A DNA stretch of 64,000 nt, taken from positions 1 through 64,000 of the forward strand of contig NZ_RQHS01000010.1 in assembly GCF_004770895.1 (NCBI RefSeq), written 5' to 3'. A model generated the notes under the pieces. The model worked only from the letters and a program-made list of their open reading frames with translations, was not told the DNA's origin and made no database searches. This stretch comes from Leptospira dzoumogneensis. Lineage in GTDB: Bacteria > Spirochaetota > Leptospiria > Leptospirales > Leptospiraceae. This document shows positions 55,675 through 64,000 of the stretch, piece by piece. The stretch's first letter is position 1. Each line of letters begins with the position of its first letter. A program made the position numbers and the translations under genes.

Positions 55675-56094
55675 TTGGAAGAAACCAGGATCTATAATTA
55701 CTATTTCCAATTTTCAGAATTCCAATCCTATTTGGAAGGAAGAAGATTCCAAGGAGAAGGGATCCATTTCGATTCCGGGTCTCCCCAAGTAAGCACTAAA
55801 CCTCCGACTCTCTTCGCATTTTTAGATCCTAAAAAAGGATTAATTCTTCAATTAAGATCCGGTAAAACTATTGAAAAAGTCTGCACCGATTGGACGGATT
55901 ATTCTTGGGAAAGAAAGGAAGATCTATTCGTTTGGAACGTAAGTCCTACGGAACAAATTTATTTCCAAGCACTGGATAAAAATCGCATCCATATCCATTG
56001 GAAATCTTCCACTGATATTATTTTTTCGGGAACGATAGAAGTAAGGGCAAAATCATTCTTCCAAAAAATTTTAGGACTTTTTAGAAGAAACTAG
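55675..56094 (+). CDS. Small protein of unknown function
   Basis: A 139-residue protein beginning at a TTG with AAGG upstream at suitable spacing. It is beta-rich (FHFDSGSP, GLILQLRSGK, SWERKEDLFVWNV) and has a basic C-terminal tail LGLFRRN. It overlaps the 3' end of the convergent glycosyltransferase gene by 24 bases. Not recognised. Confidence 0.5.
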   Translation: MEETRIYNYYFQFSEFQSYLEGRRFQGEGIHFDSGSPQVSTKPPTLFAFLDPKKGLILQLRSGKTIEKVCTDWTDYSWERKEDLFVWNVSPTEQIYFQALDKNRIHIHWKSSTDIIFSGTIEVRAKSFFQKILGLFRRN

Positions 56095-57207
56095 ATCCCT
56101 AAAAATTTTTTTAACTAGCGCGGCAGACTTCTTTCTTTCGAATCTTTTCAGATCCGCTTTTGGAAATTTAAACTTCTTCTTTTGGAAATCCAAAATCGAA
56201 TTCTTCCAATCTTCTTCCGACTCCGGAGAAACATATACACAGGATTTTTTACCTATCTCTCTAAATACTTCCAGGTCCGAAACGATACAAGGTAAGGAAT
56301 AAGCAAGCGCCTCCAAAAGTGGTATACCAAATCCTTCATAAATGGAAGGAAAAACGAAAAGGCTCGCTTTAGAATACAGGTATTTCAGCTCTTCTTCATT
56401 TACAAAATCGAACCAGCATAATTCTCCGGAGCCTGAAACTTTTCGAAATTCCGCTAAAAACTCGGGAGATTCCCATCCTTCTTTTCCTGCATGCACCCAA
56501 ACAAGATCGAATCTTTCTTTTTTGGCCTTTTGGTAAGCTTTCAGAAGTGTTCCGAAATTTTTACGAGGTTCTAATGTAGAAACAGTTAAGAAGAATTTTT
56601 TAGGTAATTTTGAGATCCGTTTTGTAGGAGGAGTTTTGATCTTTTGGATCTCTTTCGGATCGTAACCGGGATAGATTATATCTATCTTTTCTTTAGGAAA
56701 GGAAGTATACTTTAAGATCTCTGAAGAAGTAAATTCAGAGTTTGCTAGAATAAAATCAGCTCTTTGGATACTTCTTCTTAAATAAAAAAGCTGCTGGAAT
56801 CTGGCGATAGGCCTCATTGTTTCCGGAAAACGATATGCCACAAAATCGTGGTAGGTCAAAACTCCTGGAATATTTTTGGACAAGAATAAAGGAAATACCT
56901 GCTGTGTTCCCCAAAAAAGATCGATCTCATATTTTCTAAGTTGGAAAGGAAGGTAGAATACAAAGTAGATCCCCCCTTTTTTAGAGAATAATCCCTGCCC
57001 TATCACCGGCTTTATATTTGGATTTTTGAATAGATCCGAATAACCTTCGTGAATTGGCCTATGCGAAAAAAGATAAAATTCAAAATCCGGATCTTTATCA
57101 AAACCTTTTAATACTGATTCGATGAGTCTACCCACACCTGAAACTGGAGTGGATAATGGTCTTGCATCCAAGGCGATCTTGTATTTTTTTCTGTGTATAT
57201 TGGACAA
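56071..57207 (-). CDS. Family 4 glycosyltransferase (GT-B)
   Basis: A 378-residue glycosyltransferase. N-terminal DARPLSTPVSGVGRLIE is the glycine-rich loop typical of mannosyltransferases of the GT1/GT4 group; TVSTLEPRKNF (about 207) and PSIYEGFGIPLLEALA (about 289) form the donor site with the E-x7-E motif. It probably adds hexose to a glycolipid or polysaccharide. Start is a TTG without clear ribosome site. It is 28 bases after the cysQ-like gene. Confidence 0.87.
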   Translation of the reverse strand: MSNIHRKKYKIALDARPLSTPVSGVGRLIESVLKGFDKDPDFEFYLFSHRPIHEGYSDLFKNPNIKPVIGQGLFSKKGGIYFVFYLPFQLRKYEIDLFWGTQQVFPLFLSKNIPGVLTYHDFVAYRFPETMRPIARFQQLFYLRRSIQRADFILANSEFTSSEILKYTSFPKEKIDIIYPGYDPKEIQKIKTPPTKRISKLPKKFFLTVSTLEPRKNFGTLLKAYQKAKKERFDLVWVHAGKEGWESPEFLAEFRKVSGSGELCWFDFVNEEELKYLYSKASLFVFPSIYEGFGIPLLEALAYSLPCIVSDLEVFREIGKKSCVYVSPESEEDWKNSILDFQKKKFKFPKADLKRFERKKSAALVKKIFRDLVSSKKS

Positions 57208-57235
57208 ACTAAGAATGGCCTTTTCTAAGATTGAT

Positions 57236-58087
57236 TTACCAACGATCTCTGACGGAACCTTGGAGGGAAGTTTTAAACTTTTCCCAAAACCGAGTGACTA
57301 GTTCCGATTCTCCGGCGAGTAATCCGATCCCTAGTTTAGAAGTTAGGAACGGATAATCCTTCCCGGAACGGATTTCCAGATCTTTTCCAAGAGAAGCTCT
57401 CAGAATCGCGATCCCGCCTGCCACATCCCAATCGTTTTTAGGCCGGAGAGAAAGTGTCAAAGGATATTTTCCGACTGCTACGAGTGCAAGTTTATAAGCG
57501 ATGGAACCTTTCGGCTCTAATACAAAATCATTTCCGTAATCTAATTTTTTGAAAAGCCCGGCTTTTGTTTCGGAAATGGAGACTAGGATTTTAGGAATTT
57601 CGGAAGATCCGATTTTCGGTAGATAGAAAGTATTTTCCCAATCGATCTTATTTTCAATAAAAGGAGGCTTTAAAATTGTATAATATGCTCCCTTACCTTC
57701 TAGTCCCCAAAAAAATTCCCCGGTCGCGGGGTTCATTACGATCCCAAAAACAGGTCTGCCTTCTTCTAAAAGTCCAAGGCTGATCGCAAACTCCGGATTT
57801 TTAGAAACAAATTCTCTGGTGCCGTCGATTGGATCCAAGATCCAGACCCTTTCTTTTCCTAAAGAAGAATGGGAAAAATCCGAATCTTCCTCGGAGTAAA
57901 CTTTGTCTTTTAGGATTTTGCGGATGCCGCCTGCAATGATCTCGTTTGCCTGCAGGTCGGCTTCGGTGAGAGGATCACCTTTGGATTTTTCCATCACATG
58001 GAAATTTGTTCCATAGATGGAAAAGATCCGATCTGCTGCTTCCAGAACAAGTTTAGAAACTAATTCCGCTTCTTCCGGAAATCGCAT
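57236..58087 (-). CDS. Inositol monophosphatase-family phosphatase (CysQ-like)
   Basis: A 283-residue lithium-sensitive phosphatase. The metal sites are E66/E67 (SEED), D85-x2-D88 in LDPIDGT, and the C-terminal WDVAGG Asp. The closest types are 3'(2'),5'-bisphosphate nucleotidase (CysQ) or inositol monophosphatase; the sequence does not separate them safely. It lies between a secreted protein gene and a glycosyltransferase gene, with eight and 28 base gaps, so the three are one operon. Confidence 0.85.
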   Translation of the reverse strand: MRFPEEAELVSKLVLEAADRIFSIYGTNFHVMEKSKGDPLTEADLQANEIIAGGIRKILKDKVYSEEDSDFSHSSLGKERVWILDPIDGTREFVSKNPEFAISLGLLEEGRPVFGIVMNPATGEFFWGLEGKGAYYTILKPPFIENKIDWENTFYLPKIGSSEIPKILVSISETKAGLFKKLDYGNDFVLEPKGSIAYKLALVAVGKYPLTLSLRPKNDWDVAGGIAILRASLGKDLEIRSGKDYPFLTSKLGIGLLAGESELVTRFWEKFKTSLQGSVRDRW

Positions 58088-58096
58088 GAAAAGGGA

Positions 58097-58537
58097 TTAT
58101 TTTCCGGAAGTTGGCTGAGCCGGTTGTTTATCTTCCTTATGAGGCTCTTCGTCCAAATTATCAGGACGAACATAGAACACTTCATTGATAGGAGTTTGGA
58201 GATAAATTTCGGGATCCATTAGATAACTGTAAAATACGATATAAGTTTTGTATTTTACATACACTCCAAAAGTCCCCTTTTGAGGTTCGTACGAAATAGA
58301 ATCCGCTTTTAGATCCTTGGTATATTCCTTATAATCCAGGTATTTACGATGAAGGCTGTATTTTAAAGCGGAGAGAAGATTTTTTTCCAGCATCGCTTTT
58401 TTAGCGGCGTCTGAAACTTTACGATTCTTATTAAATTCTTCTACTTTATTAAATTCTTCTACTAAACCGCTGACTTTTCCAGCAAACAATGGGGTCCCTA
58501 GGCAGATAGCCAAGGCTAGTATTACGATCCGTTTCAT
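58097..58537 (-). CDS. Small secreted protein, first gene of cysQ-like operon
   Basis: A 146-residue protein with a signal peptide (about 1-19) and a strong AGGAG site. A direct duplication of an 18-base unit (58431-58448 and 58449-58466) encodes VEEFNK twice in a row. The C-terminus is charged and proline-rich. I do not know its function. Confidence 0.6.
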   Translation of the reverse strand: MKRIVILALAICLGTPLFAGKVSGLVEEFNKVEEFNKNRKVSDAAKKAMLEKNLLSALKYSLHRKYLDYKEYTKDLKADSISYEPQKGTFGVYVKYKTYIVFYSYLMDPEIYLQTPINEVFYVRPDNLDEEPHKEDKQPAQPTSGK

Positions 58538-58574
58538 TGTTTCTCCTATGTTCCTGTGAATAATATCGGTATTT

Positions 58575-58594
58575 TAGGGGGCGAACTTTCCCCC
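58575..58594. terminator. Hairpin downstream of the helicase gene
   Basis: AGGGGG pairs with CCCCCT around an eight-base loop, three bases beyond the helicase stop codon on the minus strand. No T-run follows on that strand, so function is uncertain. Confidence 0.35.
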
Positions 58595-58597
58595 TTG

Positions 58598-60808
58598 TTA
58601 TAATTTCTCTAAGGGGGTATAGGCAAGGAAAAAGTTCTTCTCCAGGCCTCCGAACTTGATTTTTACCTTACGGTTTTTGCCGGTTCCCTGGACGGAAACC
58701 ACCTGTCCCATGCCGAATTGGGCATGTTTGACCCTATCGCCTTCTCGAATATCCGCCTCTTCTCCCAAAGGTTTGGAAGAATCCGCATTTTCCCTGGTCT
58801 CTCTCGGACTTTCGGGGATTTTATAAGCACCGGAAGCAGCAGCCGGAGGTCCAGAAGGTCTACGAACTCCTTTTTGGGCGACAATACCTTCTTCCCCGAA
58901 ACATTCGGAGGGGATTTCAGGAAGGAAGCGAGAAGGAATTCTGTCTTCCACTTTTCCGAATTTACGGGAGGTCCTGGAATAACTTAGGTATAATTTCACT
59001 CTAGCTCGGGTCAATGCCACGTAAAAAAGTCTTCTCTCTTCTTCCTCTCCGTTCGGTTCTTCCAAGCTCATGGAATGGGGGAAGGTCCCCTCTTCCAAAC
59101 CTGTCAGAAATACCGTAGGGAATTCCAGTCCCTTTGCGTTATGGACAGTCATAAGATGAACATAGTCCGTGAGCTGGGCGGAATCCTCTTCAGAGGTTAG
59201 AAGACTGATCTGGTTCAGATATTCTTCTAGGTTAGGAGCTTCTTCCCTGGATTCGTATTCTTCGATAGAGTTCACGAACTCTCTGACGTTCTCTACTTTG
59301 GAGATCGCTTCCTCATCATGTACATCTCTTTCCATATAATCGATCCAACCGGATCTAGTCACGATCTCTAAGGCAATCTTAGAAGGAAGTTCTCCTTTTT
59401 CTTTCCGATCGATCAGATCATCGAATAGATGATATAATTCTTTCGCTTTTCCTAAACTTGCTTTTTTTAAAGGAAGATCAGGATGCCCGATCGCTTCCAA
59501 AAAAGAAATCCCCTGGTCCAGGGAAAATTTACGGATCTTCTCTATACTCGCCTCACCGATACCGCGGGGAGGTGTATTCACAATTCTTAATAAAGAATTG
59601 GAATCCATAGGGTTAGCCACCACGTTCAGATATGCGATCATATCCTTGATCTCGGCTCTATCGAAAAATCTGAAACCGCCGAAAATTTTATATGGGATAC
59701 CGGAAGCCCTAAGTCCTTCTTCAAAATATCTGGACTGAGCGTTTGTTCTGTAGAAGATCGCAAAATCCTTGTAATCGGCGCCTCTTGCGGAGCCTGCCCT
59801 GATCTTTTTGACTATATCGTAAGCTTCTTCCGTTTCATTCTCGAATTGGGAAACTCCGATCGGTTCTCCCAATTCATTATTCGTGAATAATTCTTTTTCT
59901 TTTCTTCCGCTATTATTCGAAATCACCTTAGAAGCGGCACGAATGATCCTGGAAGTAGAACGGTAATTTTCCTCCAGCTTAACGACGTATGCATTCGGGA
60001 AATCACTTTCGAAATTTAGAATATTCGAAATATCTGCTCCTCTCCAGGAATAGATGGACTGGTCGTCGTCTCCTACCACGCAAAGATTCGCCCTGTCTCC
60101 CGAAAGCAGGCGGACCAACGTGTATTGAGCCTTGTTTGTATCCTGATACTCGTCCACCATGATATAATTCCATCTATCTTGGTAGGATTTTAGGACGGAC
60201 GGGTTCTCCCTGAATAATTCTACGGTTTTTTGGATCAAGTCGCCGAAATCTAATGCTTGGTTTTTTTTCTTACGTTTTTCGTATTCTTCGTAGATGTTAG
60301 AGATCATCTGAGATCTGTGTGAAAAATTCTCTTTTCGGATATAAAGATCGGAATCGGAAAGCCCGTCCTTCCAAGAGGAAAAGATCCCTGTCAAAGAAGA
60401 AGGTTTATACTGCTTAGGATCCTCATGTAGATCCTTGATCACCTGCTTGATCAAGGATTCCTGTAATGCCGAATCATAAACCGTAAATCCGGAAGGCATT
60501 CCAAGATAAGAAGTTTCCCTTCTCAAAATATATAAACATAAAGAGTGAAATGTTTTGATCTGCACATTCCATGGGATGGAAGGCACAAGTTTTCCCACTC
60601 TTTCCAACATCTCTGCGGCGGCCTTATTCGTAAAAGTGAGAGCGCAGATTGAATCCGTTCTTTTGTTCAGGATCAGGTTTGCGATCCTATGAGTGATCAC
60701 CCTGGTTTTCCCGGAACCTGCACCTGCTAAAATCAGAACAGGGCCCTCCAATCTTTCGACTGCGGCCTTCTGTGGATCGTTCAAGCCTTGTACTAGATCA
60801 ACTGACAA
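58598..60808 (-). CDS. UvrD/PcrA-type superfamily 1 helicase
   Basis: A 736-residue DNA helicase. Walker A is AGAGSGKT (28-35); DEYQDTN is near residue 220; GDDDQSIYSWRGA, VKLEENYRS and VHNAKGLEF also occur. A C-terminal Tudor-like segment of about 45 residues follows (GDRVKHAQFGMG), as in PcrA. It acts in repair and replication-fork clearance. The start is TTG with AAGGAG nine bases upstream. It follows bamA after 12 bases. Confidence 0.94.
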   Translation of the reverse strand: MSVDLVQGLNDPQKAAVERLEGPVLILAGAGSGKTRVITHRIANLILNKRTDSICALTFTNKAAAEMLERVGKLVPSIPWNVQIKTFHSLCLYILRRETSYLGMPSGFTVYDSALQESLIKQVIKDLHEDPKQYKPSSLTGIFSSWKDGLSDSDLYIRKENFSHRSQMISNIYEEYEKRKKKNQALDFGDLIQKTVELFRENPSVLKSYQDRWNYIMVDEYQDTNKAQYTLVRLLSGDRANLCVVGDDDQSIYSWRGADISNILNFESDFPNAYVVKLEENYRSTSRIIRAASKVISNNSGRKEKELFTNNELGEPIGVSQFENETEEAYDIVKKIRAGSARGADYKDFAIFYRTNAQSRYFEEGLRASGIPYKIFGGFRFFDRAEIKDMIAYLNVVANPMDSNSLLRIVNTPPRGIGEASIEKIRKFSLDQGISFLEAIGHPDLPLKKASLGKAKELYHLFDDLIDRKEKGELPSKIALEIVTRSGWIDYMERDVHDEEAISKVENVREFVNSIEEYESREEAPNLEEYLNQISLLTSEEDSAQLTDYVHLMTVHNAKGLEFPTVFLTGLEEGTFPHSMSLEEPNGEEEERRLFYVALTRARVKLYLSYSRTSRKFGKVEDRIPSRFLPEIPSECFGEEGIVAQKGVRRPSGPPAAASGAYKIPESPRETRENADSSKPLGEEADIREGDRVKHAQFGMGQVVSVQGTGKNRKVKIKFGGLEKNFFLAYTPLEKL

Positions 60809-60820
60809 AGCAAAAACTCC

Positions 60821-63718
60821 TTAGAATCTGTAATCACCGATACCGAATACGAACTGGAATGCGTTGTCAGATTCATATCTTTCGAAAGGTGCCCAGAAAT
60901 TTCCGGTAGGTTTTAACTTTTGTGCAAAATAAATACGAAGTGGAAGAACAGGGATCTGCACCCTCAGACCCACCCCCCAGGAATATCTCATTCTATCCAT
61001 TGCAACGTTATCCGATGATAGGATCAATCTTCCCGGGTTATTCAATTCGTCGTAGGTTACGTCCGCCTTACGTCCATTCTGCAAATTGAAATTGTTCTGG
61101 ATGTACCAGCCGATCGGGTTTGCGGCAATCTGATCCGCCTTATTCTTATCATAAGATTCAAAATAATCTTTTTTAGTCCCTGTGGCTCGGTTCACCTGCT
61201 CGTAAAGTGCTCCTCCGTCCAAGAAGACCACAAGCCAGAGTAAGCTTGGCTCTATCGGAATACGTATCTCGGTATCGAAAAGAATACGATGCTGGGCACC
61301 GTCTCTCCATTCCACAGGATACTTTTGGTCGTTATAATACCAGCCCCTTAAGGATTCATAACCACCTATGATGAGTAAATCCTGAGGACGAATATATGGA
61401 TCCTGCACAGGGTCTTGGTTATGAGAACCTCCCATAGGAGCTCTTTGGAAAATAAAAGTATCGGAAGTCCTGAATTCTTGTACAACTCTCCATCTACGAA
61501 GAGCGTTGTTCCGGATCAGACCGCCGAATGTGAAATCGAACCAAGTATGATAATATTCCGCTAAGATCCTATATTGGTCGAAGTGAGAAGATCCACCCAA
61601 ATACTGTCCCACGTTATCCACCTGGAAGAGCAGATCATAACCTCTAGTAGGAGCGAATACGTTATCCCGAATATCATAAGCAAGACCGTTTGTGACCTGA
61701 GAACGGAATTGCCATCCTCTTCTTACGTTAGCCAAAACTGCGTCCGATACGAGTGCAGTCGGGTTGGAATAAGAATAAAACGCAGGCGTATATCTATGGA
61801 AATGGGTCCAGTTGGTCCCGAGCCTGTGGGCCACTCCCATAGTGATCCCTAAACCGTTATTATCGTAAGTAGCATTCTCAACAGTTGGAGAAGTTGTACT
61901 ATCCGAAATAGAGATCGTAGAAGTAGAACCTAAGAATATGGTTCGTGAGAAATAGAACATGGAAAGTGAAAGAGACCAAGGAGTATCGTACATCCAAGGT
62001 TCTGTCCAAGAGATCTGGAAGGATCTACGATAAGGTCCGAACTCCAGACGTCCCGAGACTTTTTGTCCGGTTCCGTTCAAATTGTTTTCACCTATCTCGG
62101 TGAAGATCGTAAATCCGGTGATTGTTCCGTAACCACCACCCATGGAAACCGTTCCGGTCGGCTGCTCTAATACTTCGATAACAAGGTTCATCTTAGTATC
62201 ATCCGAACCGGGTCTCATATTAAAGTTTACTTCTTTGAAATAGCCTAAGTTGAAGATCCTTTCCCTGGAACGGTTTACCAAAGTAGAATCGAATAAGTCT
62301 CCCGATTTAAAGAGTAACTCTCTTCGGATTACCTTGTCCTGGGTTTTCTTATTTCCTTTGATGATTACGTTCTCGATCTGAGCCAGGTTGTTCTCACGGA
62401 TGGTAAAATCTACGTGAACGAATTTACGACCCCTCAACTCAGGAGTATCTCTATAAATTTCTCTTAATTTACGGATATTTAATTGTTTATATTCCTCTTC
62501 GCAGGACTTTTTTTCCACCTCTGTTCTTCTGGAGGTACAATTTTCATAATATTCTAAACTTTCAGAATCCAATGAAACGATCTTTCTTCTTGGAATTACC
62601 TGAGCGAAGATATGGCCCTTAGAACCGTAGAGTTCGTTTACTGTGGCCCTGTCTCTGGAGAATACCGTTTCGTCGAAAATTTCTCCCGCATCTTTAGAGC
62701 TATAATCCAAAGACTTTTCGACCTCTTGAACAGTGAATAAAGGTTTTAATTTGTCCTTAGGAGTATCAGGAGGGTTATTTTCTTTGTTCAAGAAGATCGG
62801 CCTGCCGTCTCCGTCAGTAGTCATATCATGAGCAACCGTATATCCGTTAAAATAATACACCTGCCCCTCGTAGAGTTTGATATTGACTATGATTACCCTT
62901 CTATTTTTCTTTTCGGCGTTTTCCCAATGGATTTCCCAGTTGGTACCTTCTCGGATCAACTCTGAATCCAAGTATCCCTTACTTCTTAAATAGGCTTGGA
63001 TGACTTCTTTATCTTTTTCGAAGGAACTTTCTTTGAAGTTACCGCCTTCGAATAGGCCTTCTTCCTTTAACTCCATGAGTCCGAGGATCTCAGAAGTTTC
63101 TATGGTCTCATTCCCGTAGATATTGATCTTTGCGACAGGGATCTCTTCTCCCTCGTCAATGATGAAACGGACCTTTACTAAGTTTGTCTTCGGATCAGGT
63201 TTTCCAAGTTCAACTTTTACATAGGCCAGGAAAAATCCTTCGTCTTTATATTTTTGTAATATAATATCTCTGGACTTGGTGACCTTTTGTGGAGTGATTA
63301 CCTCGTTATCTTTGAGAGGCATTTTATCCCGGAGATCCGCAGGAAAAACTTCGTCCGCTCCGATAAATTCAATTTCCTTAACTCTAGGTCTTTCTCTCAG
63401 ATCGAAAATGACCCGAACGCCTCCTTCCATTTCTTCCGCTTTAATATCTATAAAGTAGAAGAACCCGGAAGCGAATAATGCTTTTAAGTCTCGATCGATG
63501 ATCCCTTTGGTGAGAAGTTTACCTGTTCGGAGTTCCAAAAGACCACTGATATCCGAGTCAGATGTGTTCTTATTTCCGTTAAATTTTATTTCTCTTACGA
63601 TCTTTCCGAAATAATCGCTTTTTTTGGAGAAAAGTTGAGAGATCTCGCCGGAGTAAAAAAAGAATCCGCTTACAAAAATAACGGCAAAGGATTTATATAT
63701 AGATACTTTTCGTTTCAA
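60821..63718 (-). CDS. bamA: Outer-membrane protein assembly factor BamA
   Basis: A 965-residue Omp85 protein, longer than the roughly 800 residues of enterobacterial BamA. A signal sequence is followed by several POTRA domains (to about residue 530), with inserts that include a two-cysteine segment CTSRRTEVEKKSC. The barrel begins at GGGYGTITGFTIFTEIG, and the L6 loop has YESLRGW. It inserts beta-barrel proteins into the outer membrane. A TTG start is used, as no nearby ATG fits. The gene lies 88 bases after an ExbD-like gene. Confidence 0.93.
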   Translation of the reverse strand: MKRKVSIYKSFAVIFVSGFFFYSGEISQLFSKKSDYFGKIVREIKFNGNKNTSDSDISGLLELRTGKLLTKGIIDRDLKALFASGFFYFIDIKAEEMEGGVRVIFDLRERPRVKEIEFIGADEVFPADLRDKMPLKDNEVITPQKVTKSRDIILQKYKDEGFFLAYVKVELGKPDPKTNLVKVRFIIDEGEEIPVAKINIYGNETIETSEILGLMELKEEGLFEGGNFKESSFEKDKEVIQAYLRSKGYLDSELIREGTNWEIHWENAEKKNRRVIIVNIKLYEGQVYYFNGYTVAHDMTTDGDGRPIFLNKENNPPDTPKDKLKPLFTVQEVEKSLDYSSKDAGEIFDETVFSRDRATVNELYGSKGHIFAQVIPRRKIVSLDSESLEYYENCTSRRTEVEKKSCEEEYKQLNIRKLREIYRDTPELRGRKFVHVDFTIRENNLAQIENVIIKGNKKTQDKVIRRELLFKSGDLFDSTLVNRSRERIFNLGYFKEVNFNMRPGSDDTKMNLVIEVLEQPTGTVSMGGGYGTITGFTIFTEIGENNLNGTGQKVSGRLEFGPYRRSFQISWTEPWMYDTPWSLSLSMFYFSRTIFLGSTSTISISDSTTSPTVENATYDNNGLGITMGVAHRLGTNWTHFHRYTPAFYSYSNPTALVSDAVLANVRRGWQFRSQVTNGLAYDIRDNVFAPTRGYDLLFQVDNVGQYLGGSSHFDQYRILAEYYHTWFDFTFGGLIRNNALRRWRVVQEFRTSDTFIFQRAPMGGSHNQDPVQDPYIRPQDLLIIGGYESLRGWYYNDQKYPVEWRDGAQHRILFDTEIRIPIEPSLLWLVVFLDGGALYEQVNRATGTKKDYFESYDKNKADQIAANPIGWYIQNNFNLQNGRKADVTYDELNNPGRLILSSDNVAMDRMRYSWGVGLRVQIPVLPLRIYFAQKLKPTGNFWAPFERYESDNAFQFVFGIGDYRF

Positions 63719-63806
63719 GAGTCTTTTGAAATCGCCTTAAGGCTTTATTTAAAATCGAGAGGGTTCTTCCCTGCTCGAAATAAGTCTTTAGATCCACCTG
63801 AGCGGA

Positions 63807-64000
63807 TCACTGACCTCCCGGTTGACGAACCATCGCAAGATTGAATCTTGTTACTCCGGCTTCGTTCACTTTATCGATCACTTTGACGATGGTTTGGTAA
63901 TTCGCTCCGCCATCGCCTCTGATAATCACCCGATTTTTACTCTGTTCTTTTTTGTCTTTGTCGTCGCCTTGGTTTTGGCCATTGAACAATTTTATTTTTT
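63807..64000 (-). CDS. ExbD/TolR-family protein, C-terminal part (partial)
   Basis: The frame is open through the end of the window, so the N-terminus with its membrane span is outside. The visible C-terminal domain has [29 protein letters not shown], the pattern of the ExbD/TolR periplasmic domain that works with an ExbB/TolQ motor. A TTG at 63989 is not a start but part of the continuing frame. A ruler at the Lys-rich KDKKEQS stretch links the domain to the missing TM segment. Confidence 0.75.
   Translation of the reverse strand, partial: KIKLFNGQNQGDDKDKKEQSKNRVIIRGDGGANYQTIVKVIDKVNEAGVTRFNLAMVRQPGGQ

Overview
The window reads as a chromosomal segment of a Leptospira-type spirochaete. The support is indirect but consistent: relaxed spirochaetal lipoboxes, two MBOAT acyltransferase genes each followed by a DUF1574-family gene, a BamA/LpxC double-membrane envelope with no LPS cluster here, a FliS-containing flagellar fragment, TPR-rich secreted proteins, a FecR-domain lipoprotein, and frequent TTG/GTG starts. 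Base composition looks like roughly 40 percent G+C by eye, which would fit a non-interrogans clade better than the most AT-rich pathogens; this is an estimate. I saw no rRNA, tRNA, CRISPR array, prophage or intact insertion sequence.

Layout. 1-4.3 kb: possible tail of a gene, a SCO1-like copper chaperone, a membrane chemotaxis receptor, a small Cys-containing secreted protein and a LamG-like secreted protein. 4.3-7 kb: polyprenyl-phosphate glycosyltransferase fused to a GtrA-like membrane domain, then a DJ-1/PfpI gene tightly followed by a SIRT5-like sirtuin. 6.9-10 kb (minus): NYN-nuclease-like gene, MBOAT, DUF1574. 10-18 kb: voltage-sensor-like membrane protein, thioesterase, patatin, TetR, acyl-CoA synthetase, AraC-type membrane regulator, GlpD. 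18-28.5 kb: SpoIIE-type phosphatase with TPRs, alkylglycerone-phosphate synthase-like enzyme, enoyl-CoA hydratase / LolB-like lipoprotein / TPR operon, an unknown anchored protein and a cysteine desulfurase-like protein. 28.5-33 kb: dGTPase, DedA, HNH protein, lipoprotein, and the J-domain / coiled-coil / FliS operon. 33-37 kb: purN-purH, two unknowns, transaldolase-like enzyme. 37.2-42.2 kb: a second MBOAT-DUF1574 pair behind a pseudouridine synthase, lipA, and two copies of a dispersed repeat. 42.2-48.9 kb: FecR lipoprotein, PQQ sugar dehydrogenase-like protein, an unusual radical SAM protein and three tandem AIM24 genes, SDR. 49-52 kb: lpxC behind a sigma-54-like promoter, then ptsI (Enzyme I). 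52-64 kb: a second acyl-CoA synthetase, TlpA-like thioredoxin, a glycosyltransferase / CysQ-like phosphatase operon, UvrD helicase, BamA and the end of an ExbD/TolR gene.

Themes. The window is rich in lipid and envelope functions (two acyl-CoA synthetases, ether-lipid synthase, GlpD, patatin, thioesterase, enoyl-CoA hydratase, LpxC, BamA, two O-acylation cassettes). The most interesting candidates are the duplicated MBOAT + SGNH-like DUF1574 cassettes, the near-perfect sigma-54 promoter in front of lpxC, the radical SAM protein with a C-x8-C-x2-C triad beside three AIM24 paralogues, the J-domain protein coupled to FliS, and two families of dispersed palindromic repeats.
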